NCBI GenBank assembly: GCA_917880885.1 | Contig: OU862910.1 | Location: forward strand, 50,831,285 to 50,895,284 | Direction of reading: 5' to 3' | Source: Limnephilus marmoratus | Lineage: Eukaryota > Arthropoda > Insecta > Trichoptera > Limnephilidae | Length of the DNA stretch: 64,000 nucleotides | Shown here: one piece after another, positions 54,072-64,000 of the stretch | Layout: every line of letters starts with the position of its first letter | Position numbering within the stretch: position 1 is the first letter of the stretch | Notes under the pieces: model-generated | Told to the model about the DNA's origin: nothing | The model's input: the letters and a program-made list of their open reading frames with translations, nothing else | Databases searched by the model: none | Program-made: the position numbers and the translations under genes

Positions 54072-54724
54072 TCACAAAAACGCCTCTTTCTGAATTAAGG
54101 ACAAGGGAAGAATATCGCCACCTGGATGGGTGATGTTGTCAAGCGGGTTAAGGAGGAGCTGTAGGAAGGGTTTTATTAATTCGGATCTTGAAGAGTCGGA
54201 AAAAATTACTGAAAAAATTACTTAACGCAGAGTAACATTATCATCAAATAAAACATACAAAATCGTTAAAAATAAATTATGGTTTTTTAGGTAGTCGGAC
54301 ACAAAAATTAAGACAACAAAGTCGTTTATAATTAAAATTATTGAACCGTTCGTTTTACGGATGAACGCAGCTCTTACAGCGACGGTGCGTTGCTTTTTCG
54401 AACTTTCAACCTACTATGGACTATTAGGCAATCTTAAAAGGAATATTAATTATTATTATAAATTTGTATAATAATATGGAAACGCGACAGCGGTGAGGGG
54501 CACCGCAGCAAATTTCGTAAGTGATTTGGCGTCGAACGGCTCGCCCGACGGATGGGTACACTCGGAACTCTCAAATTATTTTTTTAGGTTAGGTTAGGTT
54601 GTCGCTTATTTTTTTTTAAATATGGCAATCTAAGTTTTTAAAACTATAATGAAATAAAAATAATAATAAAGATAAACGAACAATTAAAAAAAATATTTTT
54701 TTCTTTTAAATCGTTCACAAAAAT
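54072..54724. other. Intronic DNA, no gene recognised
   Basis: Contains a short TTAGGTTAGGTTAGGTT run at 54586, like insect telomere repeat but only three units. Confidence 0.45.
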
Positions 54725-55115
54725 TTGCCAGGCTGCTGGTCGGCAGACCGCGAAATTCTTATATGGAATGATCTGGACTATAGTTATTCATTGGTTTTAT
54801 TCGTGTAGTCGATGACGTAAAAAATTCTATTTTTTACCCCACTTTGACGCCGGCTGCCTGCGAACTTGCCAGGCTGCCGGTTGGCAGACCTGCTTTTTTC
54901 TCATTTTCTAATCGACCTTTATCATATGAAACCATTCCCGTTCGTGTAGTCGATGACGTAATTTTTTCGAAAAAAATCGCTGAATTTTTCCATGACTGCG
55001 CGGCTCCTGCCAAGAGGCGCACCGGCAGACCAGCTTTTTAAAGGTTTTCTAAATGCCCATAATCACTTAAAAGTAGTTTCATCCGTGTAGTCTGTAGTCG
55101 ATGACGTAGGGTTTA
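54725..55115. repeat. 141-bp tandem, three units, with CRE-like core
   Basis: Units start at 54725, 54866 and 55008. Each begins TTGCCAGGCTGC...GGCAGACC-like (a CTGCC/GGCAG hairpin) and contains GTGTAGTCGATGACGTA near its end. TGACGTAA (54813, 54954) matches the CREB/ATF half-palindrome; the third is TGACGTAGG (55102). The middles diverge while these two blocks are kept. Confidence 0.8.
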
Positions 55116-57029
55116 CCTATCTCGCCTCCTAGTCTATAAGTAAGAATACTATTTCGCTGGAGACCTGTCGTCGGAACAGTTCGGAAGTTTTCGGTACTTT
55201 CCGCATTACGAACGCCGATTACTAGCAGATCTGCTGTTGCACCGGGCGCGCGGGTGGAGGGATTCACTGCCTGTCGGGTGTCAGCCGTAATGATCTCTTA
55301 CCAAATTCATATATTTAGATAGGCAATTCAATTTTATTTTGATCCTTTTTTTAAGTTTTGTGCAAATTTACATTTTAAATAAAATATTTAGGAATACGAT
55401 GAGGCGTATAATTTTGTTGCCTGTTCACCGCACGAGTGAACGTTAGGACGAGCCGCGCCTGCTTCCAAGATACGTGTAAGAAATTCGTTCCACACTATTT
55501 CGAGGACCCAAGACCTCCAAAAACTACAGACCACTAAAACGAGGACCTTCCGAGATCCGTGTATTTTACGTATGTGTTATCCTGAATACGTGGACAGGCC
55601 TCGGATATGGGAAGTCCTCAGTTACCGGGTGTGTATTCCGGTTTTTTGAGGACCGTTTTCTAGGTACTTACCGGGTGTATGATGAAACCGAATAGACAGC
55701 AACGATCACAATTAACTTGAGTATACGTATAAGTGTAGAATACATATCTACTTTATATAATACAACAGGACCTCGAATTCGGGTAGCCAGTTGAAGTCCT
55801 CGAAATCGGTATTGGACAAACAAGGGTGTGTATATATGTGTGTATATATATATTTATGTTATGTACTTGTAATTCTCTGGTAAATAAATATTAACCTACA
55901 CATACACAAATACAAAAACTCCGCATACTCTACTTGACACTGGCCAGAACACTCCATTGGGGTGTAAAGCCATTTAATTTAAAGAAGAAGAAGAACGTTT
56001 TTTGTTTCATTCTTTTGATTCCTAACACCAAAAACAACATTATTATTAAATTTAATTCTATTTGAACCATCTAAGTACGCCACTAAAATATTACCAAAAA
56101 CTAATACCTAATAAAATCAATCGTTTCAATGTACCTAACTTTGGTGCAAAATGTTAGAATTACGAACAAGTTATTTGAGATCTTACGGCTGACACCTTGC
56201 GTTAACTTACTAGGTACACTTTAAAAGGAAGAAATAAGTAATATAAGTATTTAACGTAATAAGTTTCTTTTAACTTATTACGAATTACAGGTAGCAACCA
56301 ATTTAGGTGCCATATAAAAAATTGAATCTTATTTAAATGCTACACATCCTACAGTAGTATTTTTTCAATCTTGTAAGTAGGTAAGGAACTGACATGTTAA
56401 TTAATCAATTATATTACTAAAACCCGATAACACGCCGCGTTACAACATGAGAAAAACGTGCATAAAGTTATCAATCACGGCCAATCTACTTATTTGAGAC
56501 TTGTCAATCAAGCTGGGGCTACCGATTTACGAAACGTGAAATTGAATGGTCAAAACTGAGATTTCATTAGCTTGATGTGACAGCACTCACGACTTCATTA
56601 TCGATATCATTGTGTCGAAACACTACTGAACATAAAATTACAATACGTAACTAACTAGGTACCTACTAATTACGAAATACAAAATAACGCATTCAATGAG
56701 GCAGAAATAATAGATAACTTAACGACAAGGGACTACATGTATACATATAACTGTAATTATCGTCCTAGTGAAACATGCAAAAAGCTTTCTAAATAGGTCA
56801 GGAATTCAGGAATCATACTTACATTGAATATTACGATAAAAATCTAATGAATTTACCGTGTTTCCAACGATGAATAAAATGCAAGGTCTTTTTCTTGCTA
56901 ACCCTCGCCATTTTTTTCTTGCAAATTTTCTCTCGAAGAAAGGCGAAAACCGTCAGGGCTTTTCTTGTCTTTCGTTTTCACTACTAAAATTAATATACTC
57001 GAACACATTGGATTGGAAGTCATGAATTG
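55116..57029. other. Intronic DNA; second GAGGAC-rich stretch at 55490-55830
   Basis: CGAGGAC/GTCCTCG motifs recur about seven times at 55500-55800, as in 51660-52080. AAAGCCATTTAATTTAAAG and GAAGAAGAAGAA at 55968-55996 may be a LINE tail. The rest is AT-rich. Confidence 0.4.
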
Positions 57030-57440
57030 TTAATTAGTTTTCTTTCGGAATGGCGGAAACCCTCATGGCCTTTCTCGTTTTCTGTCGCCATTATTTCGAG
57101 AATTAATCCAGATTTGTAAGTCCCGAAGAATGATGGCATTGGATTGCTATTTACGCGTGTGTAATCACCGGGCCGGGATTCGAACGGATCCGTAACCGGT
57201 TTGCGGAAGATCCCGCACACGGAGCGGCGCACAAAAACTCCGGCCATTATCATTATTGGCGGGCTCGAATGTTCGGCGCTTGCTCAATAACTTTACTCTC
57301 GGTCTGTTTTTTTATTCTGCTCTTTCTTTCTTTCTGAAATACAGACATTATTATTTGCTCGCCGGGAGTTTCGCGGTACGAAGCAATCTGCAATCTTTGA
57401 ATTTCGAACGAAACCTTCGGCAGCGTGATCGTTCTAAAAT
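57030..57440. promoter_or_regulatory. Single-copy island with a Grainyhead-type site, candidate enhancer
   Basis: A GC-balanced block 3 kb downstream of the ptc start site. AACCGGTTT at 57194-57202 equals the Grainyhead consensus. TTTCTTTCGGAATGGCGG and TTTCTCTCGAAGAAAGGCG (56925) are related flanking motifs. Regulatory role inferred. Confidence 0.35.
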
Positions 57441-60160
57441 GCGGTAAAGTAGGTAGGTACCTAGGTACTTTCCTACCAAGGTACTTTCCTAGCGATTTTT
57501 TTAATAAATTGGCATTAGTGGACCAACTAGGACCCCCGTTCTATCAAAATGGTGAAATTATATGTATTGTTTCGTAGTGCTTTCACACAAACGAAGTATT
57601 GAATTCCGTAAATCTAATCTTAAACTTTAGGGCGCACAGTTTACACCCGCGCTGTGCAAGCGGGTTCCCTACAGAGCATCGGACCATCCCATTGGATGTG
57701 ATGGGTTGTTGAATATTGAAACTTATGTTTGTGTTATGAAAAATCCTACACACAAAATTGCGGGAATAACTGCAGAGGGCTTGTCCTCCCGAAGGAATTG
57801 TTTGGGTTTTTTAAATATTGTTTTCGATAAGTTCATGTCAATCATAATGCCGAACTACCTAGGCATTTACGGAAGCGTTTTAATAAAGGATTCCATATTT
57901 CTAAAAGACAGGAACTTCCAGATGTAAATCTTGGTGTAACTGGGAATTCCTTTTGGGGCTCCCGTACTTTCCTTGTCATTGGTGCCGACTGTTGTGATAA
58001 AATTTTCATTTACTTAAAGATATGAAATTACTCAAATTACAACCATTCAATTTCGTAAAAACAATTTACAAACTGTATTCAATATCAGTATAAATCTCTT
58101 AAATTGGCCTAGGTAACTCAAGAAGACGAATTCTTATATACTTTTTTTAACTTTACGACATCGGTTCACGTTTGAAATGTGTGTGAATCGAAATATAACG
58201 TATTAAATTACCATATTCGTCGTTTAAACGGACGAGGAGAACAGGAATTATTAAATTTGTCAGCTCTCACATAAATTCCACTTTTATTTTTATTGAAAAA
58301 GACACTGTAAAAATGAAGATCTGACACGATACTGTTTTACGACATTTTAACGAATAGACTTGGGTATATTTTGGCGGGTGAAAAAATGTGGTTTATCTCT
58401 GCAAAGGAACATGGGCGTCCCAACACATCTCAATCACATGCTCAACGGGAAAACTGGGATCATTCGTACCATGTAAATGTCTCCCGCTGTTACATTGTTA
58501 AACTCAACATTCAAATTATAATAATAATGTATCTTCGAAACCCTCCTACTCCTAAATTGTATCGCTTTCGGGTGGGTAGGTACCGGGTACCTACCTAGGT
58601 ACCTACTTAAAATAACATAATAAAAGAAATAATAATGTTATGTAACTTATGTATTTGCAAAACTTTGATTGTCTGGCAATGCTATTGGACCTAATATCAG
58701 AATAAATTTTCTCTCTTTTTATTAACTAGCGGGTTTTATTTTCGTCAAAATCGAAAGTAATTTAGTTACAAAGTAGATAGGTACCTACCTACTTATCCAA
58801 TTATTTTTTTATGCTGGCAACAAATTGAAAAAAGAATGGATTTCAAAAGATTTTGGCTTCCTTTTTTCCAGGAGGTTACATTTTAATGGTACCTAAATAT
58901 GTGACGGTTGGCGAACTGGCGTGGTGGTAGGCCGATTCCAGGAATTATGGGAACATCGGTTCTATGGGGAGGAGAATACGGAGAAACCTTTTCAGGGAAC
59001 AAAACCCTACGCAGGGCCGCGTCGGTTGAGAAAGTTGTCACTCAATATAATGACTGTTTCATAATGATATGTGAGCAGAACAAAATACTATTATATGCAA
59101 CATTCGTAGGTAATTCAAACATCAGGAAAGTACAATATCAAAAGTGGATTTAGGTAGATTTGAGTGATAAATAATCGATAATTAATCATGTACCTACACA
59201 ATAAACATTAAATCCGAGTAAACAAAAAGTATACTTATTATTAGTAAGTAGGTACCTAGGTACATACCTAATTAATAATCAGCGAATGTTCATATTTATA
59301 GTTATTTTTCTTTCTTTTGTTTATCTTTCAATTTTTTTTCATTCTGATGATTTTATATATATACAATTTAATTTTACCTTATCTATTTAATACCTATATA
59401 TATATTTTTCATCTTTTTTCTCTAATTCCACTAGGTACCTAGTCATCATTTTTCTTTTGCCTTTTTTTGTTGTTAAAATGTATTTTATGCGAAAACTTCA
59501 CTGGTTTATTGCAACTCAGAAATCTTGTATAAAATATCCACATTTCTGGATATTATATAAAATATCCAGAAATGTTCGTTTCCTAAATAAAGTAAAATAA
59601 AAATACGATATACCAGTTTACTTGTTGATACGGTAAACATTTGCCCGGAAAAGAATTAAAAAAAACATACCTATAGGTATAATATTGTTATAGAACCATT
59701 CTTTTCAATCTTTTTTTGAGAATAGCATCACATTCATAGTTTCTTAAAAAATATATATCTAGAATAAAATCACATGATGTTTACTCACAAAACATGTTTA
59801 GTTGAATATAAGTTTAAATAGTATTTCCTGTGTGTTAATAGCTGGACGTTCGTGTCATAAAATCAAGAATATAATCAAAATTTATTTCCATACATATAAT
59901 AACGTAAATATAATGTAAAATTGGTTATAGGCGAGGAAATGAAAACAGTAAGCCACATTGAATTGAAAAGAGCGCGCCAGAGAAGATATCTGACTGACCG
60001 ACGGGTTCGGTAGTTCCTCCGACCTCCGCAAGGCACCACGTACCGATGTCACAACATTGAAGGATATTGTTTTTAAAGTAAACTTTCGAGTTTTAGAAGT
60101 TTGTTTGAAAAGTTGTTAGATTTGATAAGGTATTTGTTGATCGTTCAGGGTGAAACTCAC
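57441..60160. other. Intronic DNA with scattered GGTACCTA motifs
   Basis: TAGGTACCTA and close variants occur at 57455, 58578, 58600, 58780, 59245 and 59445, sometimes doubled. AT-rich, without genes. 58905-59030 is somewhat GC-richer but has no domain. Confidence 0.4.
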
Positions 60161-60316
60161 CTTCTCGAGTTGGGACAGAGCGAGGGAGGCATCTATCCAG
60201 CTGGTCCTGATGTACAGGTCCCCCTTGTGCCTGTCGAGCGCCGGGGGCCCCGGAGCCGTGGTGCGGCCCGAGGGCGCTAAGCGTTCAGCCGGATTCGCAG
60301 GAGTAGGAACGACCAT
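60161..60316 (-). CDS. ptc: patched exon 1, coding part (Hedgehog receptor N-terminus)
   Basis: Encodes 52 residues, from MVVPTPANPAERL through DLYIRTSW (residues 33-40) to LALSQLEK. It ends at AAG with the donor GTGAGT at 60160-60155. DLYIRTSW-D-ALA-LEK is the conserved cytosolic N-terminus of insect Patched, and the frame continues in phase into exon 2 at 4366. I chose the ATG at 60316 because its context, GAGACCATGG, is strong, and because a short MV-P start fits the family's usual length. The same frame stays open upstream for about 38 codons with no ATG, so a non-ATG extension cannot be fully excluded. Patched acts at the plasma membrane and primary signalling compartments to hold Smoothened off until Hedgehog binds. 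Confidence 0.94.
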
Positions 60317-60562
60317 GGTCTCAGACCCGAAACTGTCACCGATATCCACATTTAGACGTTTTGTCACCGCCGTAGCATCACAAACAACATAGAACCACTC
60401 GTCATTTCTCTCGTTATCACTGGCACCATTCGATTAATAACTAACAACACACACACCGCACTATATCCTCAATCCGATTGTGAAAATTTTCACTTTTCAA
60501 CAGCATTACACCTTTACACAATAACAATGAAGACCTGCCCGCGCGAGAGCCTCAAACACACT
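60317..60562 (-). promoter_or_regulatory. ptc: patched 5' UTR and candidate core promoter
   Basis: TCAGTG at 60564-60559 matches the insect initiator at 5 of 6 positions; A+1 would be 60562. GGTCT lies exactly at +28 to +32 and fits four of five DPE positions (RGWYV). No TATA box precedes it; the upstream DNA is GC-rich (CGCGCGATC, GGGGCCCG). The 246-nt leader holds one upstream ORF. Confidence 0.5.
60364..60429 (-). CDS. Upstream ORF in the ptc leader
   Basis: ATG at 60429 (context TCGAATGG) opens a 21-codon frame, MVPVITREMTSGSMLFVMLR-R, ending with TGA at 60364, 47 nt before the ptc ATG and in another frame. It could damp translation. Peptide function is unlikely; conservation unknown. 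Confidence 0.4.
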   Translation of the reverse strand: MVPVITREMTSGSMLFVMLRR

Positions 60563-60846
60563 GATTTCGGTGCCGCCATGACTGTTTTGTTGTTATTATG
60601 TTGGCGCTCTGATCGCGCGGAGGGGCCCGAAGTGCTTCGGAAACACACGAAGTGAGCCCCCACCACGTCCATTTTTCGTTTCGTTCAAGGAATGTGAATC
60701 TTCCCAAAATCAGCCAAATAAATTATCTTAATAATTTACTCGCGCAAAACGAAGTTTTTTACAAAACATTTATTTTCATATTTCGAACTAGTTGCTTCAT
60801 ATCTTGGGCTTACTAGTAGCCAATTTCAATTGAAAATTGTTTTCAC
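60563..60846. promoter_or_regulatory. patched upstream region
   Basis: GC-rich to 60670, including GCCGCCATG and GCCCCCACCACG, then AT-rich. No perfect Gli/Ci site was found here. Confidence 0.4.
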
Positions 60847-61242
60847 TGAGGATTGAACCATCCTTCCCAGGGACTGGCTCTAAACCTTAACTGCTGTGAA
60901 CTTGTCAAAAAAGTCTTTTAATTTTTTTTTGTTTGACTGAGGATTGAACCTTCCTCCCCAGGGACTATTGACTAAAATAAATGATCACCTGAAACATCGA
61001 AGTCAAAGCCTAATTGGATGGTACCGACATTTATTTCTTGCATTAAGTACTGTATTTTTTAACCACGTCATTCAATTTCAGAAAAACGAGTATGTGTACG
61101 TTTCATAAACGAATTAATGCAAGTCTTGGAAATAGAAATTAATCTATCCAAACTTACGAGTTTTAAAAGACGTTTCAAAAGTAGGTACATAGCAGTTAAG
61201 AGACAGTCCATGGGGTGGGGAGGATGGTTCCATCCTTAGTCC
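60847..61242. repeat. Three copies of a 30-bp motif upstream of ptc
   Basis: CTGAGGATTGAACCATCCT plus CCCAGGGACT at 60847-60877, a direct copy at 60937-60966 and an inverted copy at 61206-61242. The copies differ slightly. The inverted one forms AGGATGG/CCATCCT. Confidence 0.7.
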
Positions 61243-61254
61243 AACCAGAAAAAA

Positions 61255-62057
61255 ACGTTTATGCTTTAGCCCACACGACTGAAGTAAAACTTCACTAACT
61301 TAATCTCCCTCTCAACTTCCGTTCGCCTCGCCTGACCGTTCGCCTCGCCCGATCACACTTTTTATAACTCTCGTCACGCATTCACCAGCTTACTCCCCAA
61401 ATGAAGCGTGGGTAAAGGCTCGACAGTTCGCCTCGCCCGAAAATAATAATAGTAATTGGATAATTTGTAGAGCGCCGTTTTTCTGAAAAATCACCTCAAG
61501 GGCGCTTAACAATTCATTATGAATTCTTAGGCTCTATCTAATTCTATTATTTACAAATAGATACATAAACATACTTACCTGCAGGTCACTTCCGATAAAC
61601 ACACTTTATTTGAAATTTCGTAACGCTCTCATCACGCATTCACCAGCTTACTCCCCAAGTCAAGCGTGCGTAAAGAAGTTTTACTTTAAAACAAACGAGT
61701 GTGCTTTAGACCACACGACTGAAGTAAAACTTCTTTAGCTCCATCTATATGAGAGGAAGAGAGAAAGAAAATGTGCGCGCGCACTGCTCTCTCTTCCTCC
61801 TACAGTGTGATACAGATAATGGGCCTGCACTGTGTCTTAGATATACGAAACTTAACTGGCTATGAGAGAAAGAGAGAAAGAAAATGTGTGCTCACACCTC
61901 TTTCTCTTGCCCCTACGAAACTCTCTCTCTCTCTTTCTATCTTCACTAACTTGTATCTCCCTCTCAACTATCGTTCGCCTCGCTTTTCGTAACGCTCTCG
62001 TCACGCATTCGACAGCTTACTCCCCAAGTCAAGCGTGCGTAAAGAAGTTTTACTTCA
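61255..62057 (+). mobile_element. Family D array, two to three joined units
   Basis: Unit starts at about 61255 and 61694 (CGAGTGTGCTTTAGACCACA, GAAGTAAAACTTC). Unit ends (GCTTACTCCCCAAGTCAAGC, GTAAAGAAGTTTTACTTC) lie at 61630-61690 and 62012-62057; the end of one joins the start of the next at 61693. Inside the last unit are two related hairpins (61750-61803 and 61863-61916) with GAGAGAAAG/CTCTCTTT arms and GTGCGCGCGCAC or GTGTGCTCACAC tips. A family-H LINE tail in reverse lies at 61440-61515. Confidence 0.65.
61440..61515 (-). mobile_element. LINE 3'-tail fragment, family H
   Basis: On the minus strand: AAGCGCCCTTGAGGTGATTT, CGGCGCTCTACAAATTATCC, then AAT/ATT repeats. Inserted among family D units. 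Confidence 0.75.
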
Positions 62058-63205
62058 AAATTAAATACAGATAAATGAAATGGGCTACTAGCCGGCCCAA
62101 GGGATGGCGCGACTAAGTCGAAAATTGAAAATTGATGTATTTATAGTACACAAACTTTGTTTTTTGTGGGTTGATTATTTTTAAATACCGAGGATATGAT
62201 TTTTTGTTATTATAATAATTTATTATAATTATTATTTGTTAAACGAATATTTCATTGTGAACGTCGGAAGGCGTCCAGCCTACCCATGTCGCCTGTCGGA
62301 AAACGGACCACACACAACGTCTTCCATCCCGCTCTATTGTATAGCCGCCAGACGGTTTTTAGATAATAAAAAAAAATAATGCGGTGGTGGGCACGATGGT
62401 AGTATTTCCTACGTAAGACAGGGAGATTGAACAATTTAATTCACATTATTTTTTATTTAAAAGTATTAGATTTCTTGCTTATAGCTTTTTTATAAAACGC
62501 ATTTTTTATTATCCTCTGTTTTGCAGAGAAACAGCACTAAAACAGAAACGAAAATATTATTTTCATAAATAATCACGTTGTCTCCTATTTTTTTTATTTC
62601 TATGAAAATTTTCTATTTATTTACTTCAATAAACATTGGGCTTAGGTATTAAAAGTATATTTAAAGATATAGTTAAAAACGATAGCAAAATTAGTTTTTC
62701 GATATCTCCAAAAATGGCGAAGTTATTAGAAATAATAAAATTCGTATCTCGTGACGTCTCACGCAGTACAATTCGTAATTCTAATGGCAGTGCTGCAATC
62801 TGCAATAGATAGGTAGATGTGCCGTAATGTCACACGCTTTTCGGCCGTCCGCAAATATCAACGTTTTGACAGCTTTATATCGTCGGTACCTACCCTTTGA
62901 TATTTTCCAAAAATTATTTAAGTTCTGTCCTCAAGCATGTTCCGATTAGCACTATACATTTGTAAATAATATGAGATTTCGTTGTAGGAGGTTATCATAC
63001 CTATATTTTTCAAGGAGACAATCTCAGTAGAAAACCGCCCGGTAAAGCGCGGCGTGTCTATCGAATCAACATAAACCGGGTGCTGAAAGAATTTCTTGAA
63101 ACCAGAAACTAGAAACCACCACAGTTATTGTGGCTAGTGATGGAAGATGGGAATATTTTGCTTTTCGAAAAAATCTTCCTTTGTCAAATCATTCATACTC
63201 CCGGG
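62058..63205. other. ptc upstream DNA, no gene recognised
   Basis: AT-rich. A GC-richer segment at 62260-62400 and another at 62815-62890 have no domain or partner. Confidence 0.4.
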
Positions 63206-63482
63206 CAGGCCCGGACTGGCCAGGTCCGCAGGTCCGCGATCGCGGAGGGCCCCCGGTGCGAGGGGGCCCCGAAGGGGCCCCACAAAACGTCCAAAAAAAA
63301 TTTTTTGTCTTGTTAGTAGTTATAATGCCCGGTGAAAAATCAAAAGATGAAACTCACTCAATTTTAACAGTTCAACATTACAAAATTGTATATTTTGATA
63401 TTTTAGACTGTGCGAGTATGAGTATTGAAGAAAGATTTTGCGCAAACAAAGACGTTTTTACAGGATTGCTCTTGGTTGGACC
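63206..63482 (+). mobile_element. hAT-type terminal region
   Basis: CAGGCCCGGACTGGCCAGG followed by GC-rich mirrored GGGGGCCCC runs is a typical hAT terminus. The partner end was not identified in the window. Confidence 0.5.
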
Positions 63483-64000
63483 CAGTACCGGATTATCCCT
63501 AAGGCAGAGTAGGCAACTGCCTAGGGGGGCCGCATTGGCTAGGGGCCCCGCGTCCCGAGAAAAACTGACTTGCTTCAATTAGTGAGCATCGAAGTTTCGG
63601 AAAAAGTCGGTTTTCTAGATGTTTTCATTTTTTTATTAGAAACATTTACAGGTTAATAACATTAGGTACACGCATTAAAGAAAACAACAAATTATAATAA
63701 TAATTAGCTTTTAACCCAATAAATAACTAATGTTCACATCATGCACAAATAATAAATAAAAAGTCTATAATTAAAACAAATATATAATCATAGTTGTATT
63801 TTACTTTTCTTTACATCTTTTGTTGCAACATTACTTAGTATCTGAAGTGATTGAAGGTGTCGTGTGTGGTTTATATTGGCATTTGTTTTGTTTTATTTCT
63901 AATTATATGTTTAAAATATAAATGTTGTACAAGCTTCAGTATGCACTACCTGTCTACTTGCAAAAATTCTTTGGGAAAGGTTGTCTGGAAGATATCACTT
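63483..64000 (+). mobile_element. Second hAT-type terminus, element leaves the window
   Basis: CAGTACCGGATTATCCCTAA, GGCAACTGCCTAGGGG and GGGGCCCCGCG are a second, different hAT-type end. The AT-rich DNA to 64000 has no gene; its right terminus is not seen. Confidence 0.5.

Larger units (their letters stand above)
4367..60160 (-). other. ptc: patched intron 1, about 55.8 kb, transposon-filled
   Basis: Bounded on the minus strand by donor AAG|GTGAGT at 60161/60160 and acceptor CCAG|GGG at 4367/4366. No other conserved coding exon was found inside except transposon-derived ORFs and a THAP fragment. Most of the recognisable content is mobile elements; the remaining single-copy islands are annotated separately. 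An upstream or alternative promoter inside the intron is possible but not evident. Confidence 0.9.

Noticed and set aside
54586..54602. Telomeric (TTAGG)n insertion
   Set aside because: Only three units, embedded in ordinary intron DNA; AGGTTAGG runs also occur inside the family E MITEs at 1130 and 11630.
60317..60432. N-terminal extension of Patched upstream of the ATG at 60316
   Set aside because: The frame is open to a TAA near 60434 but has no ATG, and a strong Kozak ATG follows; treated as leader.

Overview
This is eukaryotic, insect and almost certainly lepidopteran DNA. It is AT-rich and crowded with short non-autonomous transposons, LINE tails and SINEs of the kind common in moths and butterflies. 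It contains one host gene. Two short GC-rich blocks on the minus strand, 60316-60161 and 4366-4174, join in phase (0) to give the N-terminus of Patched, the Hedgehog receptor. They encode the cytosolic DLYIRTSW motif and then the first membrane segment (HAGKVLF...VGLKSA). Exon 3 lies beyond the left edge. Everything between them is a first intron of about 55.8 kb, and the ptc promoter and upstream DNA lie at 60317-64000.

The intron is a stack of mobile elements, several with exact boundaries. They include an intact Ty3/gypsy-type LTR retrotransposon with identical LTRs and a 5-bp target duplication (26381-31468); three hAT elements with perfect 8-bp duplications (6659-9024, 50107-50773, 52364-54063) and a smaller one with a 6/8 duplication (32235-32410); a Helitron whose insertion site can be read from the SINE it interrupts (14539-15075); a piggyBac-type element in TTAA (12928-13612); two Harbinger-type MITEs with TAA duplications; a 2.9-kb inverted-repeat element with a 9-bp duplication (19965-22860); and large palindromic foldbacks. 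There are remains of RTE, Jockey-like and CR1/Kiri-like LINEs. Three SINE families occur: A (tRNA-Thr-derived), B (tRNA-like head) and C, whose 3' end is the same double hairpin as that of a LINE in the window.

The most unusual signals are these. (1) A repeat present twice (42280-42640 and 49707-50106) carries dense perfect heat-shock elements; one copy also has a CCAAT-like box and a TATA box and is interrupted by a hAT element near the expected start site. (2) A hAT element carries a decayed array of C2H2 zinc-finger coding units. (3) A hairpin-rich block at 32534-33694 shows compensatory changes between related hairpins and ends in a TATA box. (4) Two CTCF-like motifs sit in a diverged tandem unit at 51890-52080. 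(5) A 141-bp tandem at 54725-55115 repeats a CRE-like TGACGTA core.

Between the repeats are single-copy, moderately GC-rich blocks (about 9.3, 11.2, 16.1, 23.6, 25.3, 46.6, 49.0 and 57.1 kb). These are the best candidates for ptc cis-regulatory DNA, but that is inference: no alignment could be run. All boundaries and comparisons were made by eye. No rRNA, functional tRNA, CRISPR array or bacterial-type feature was seen.
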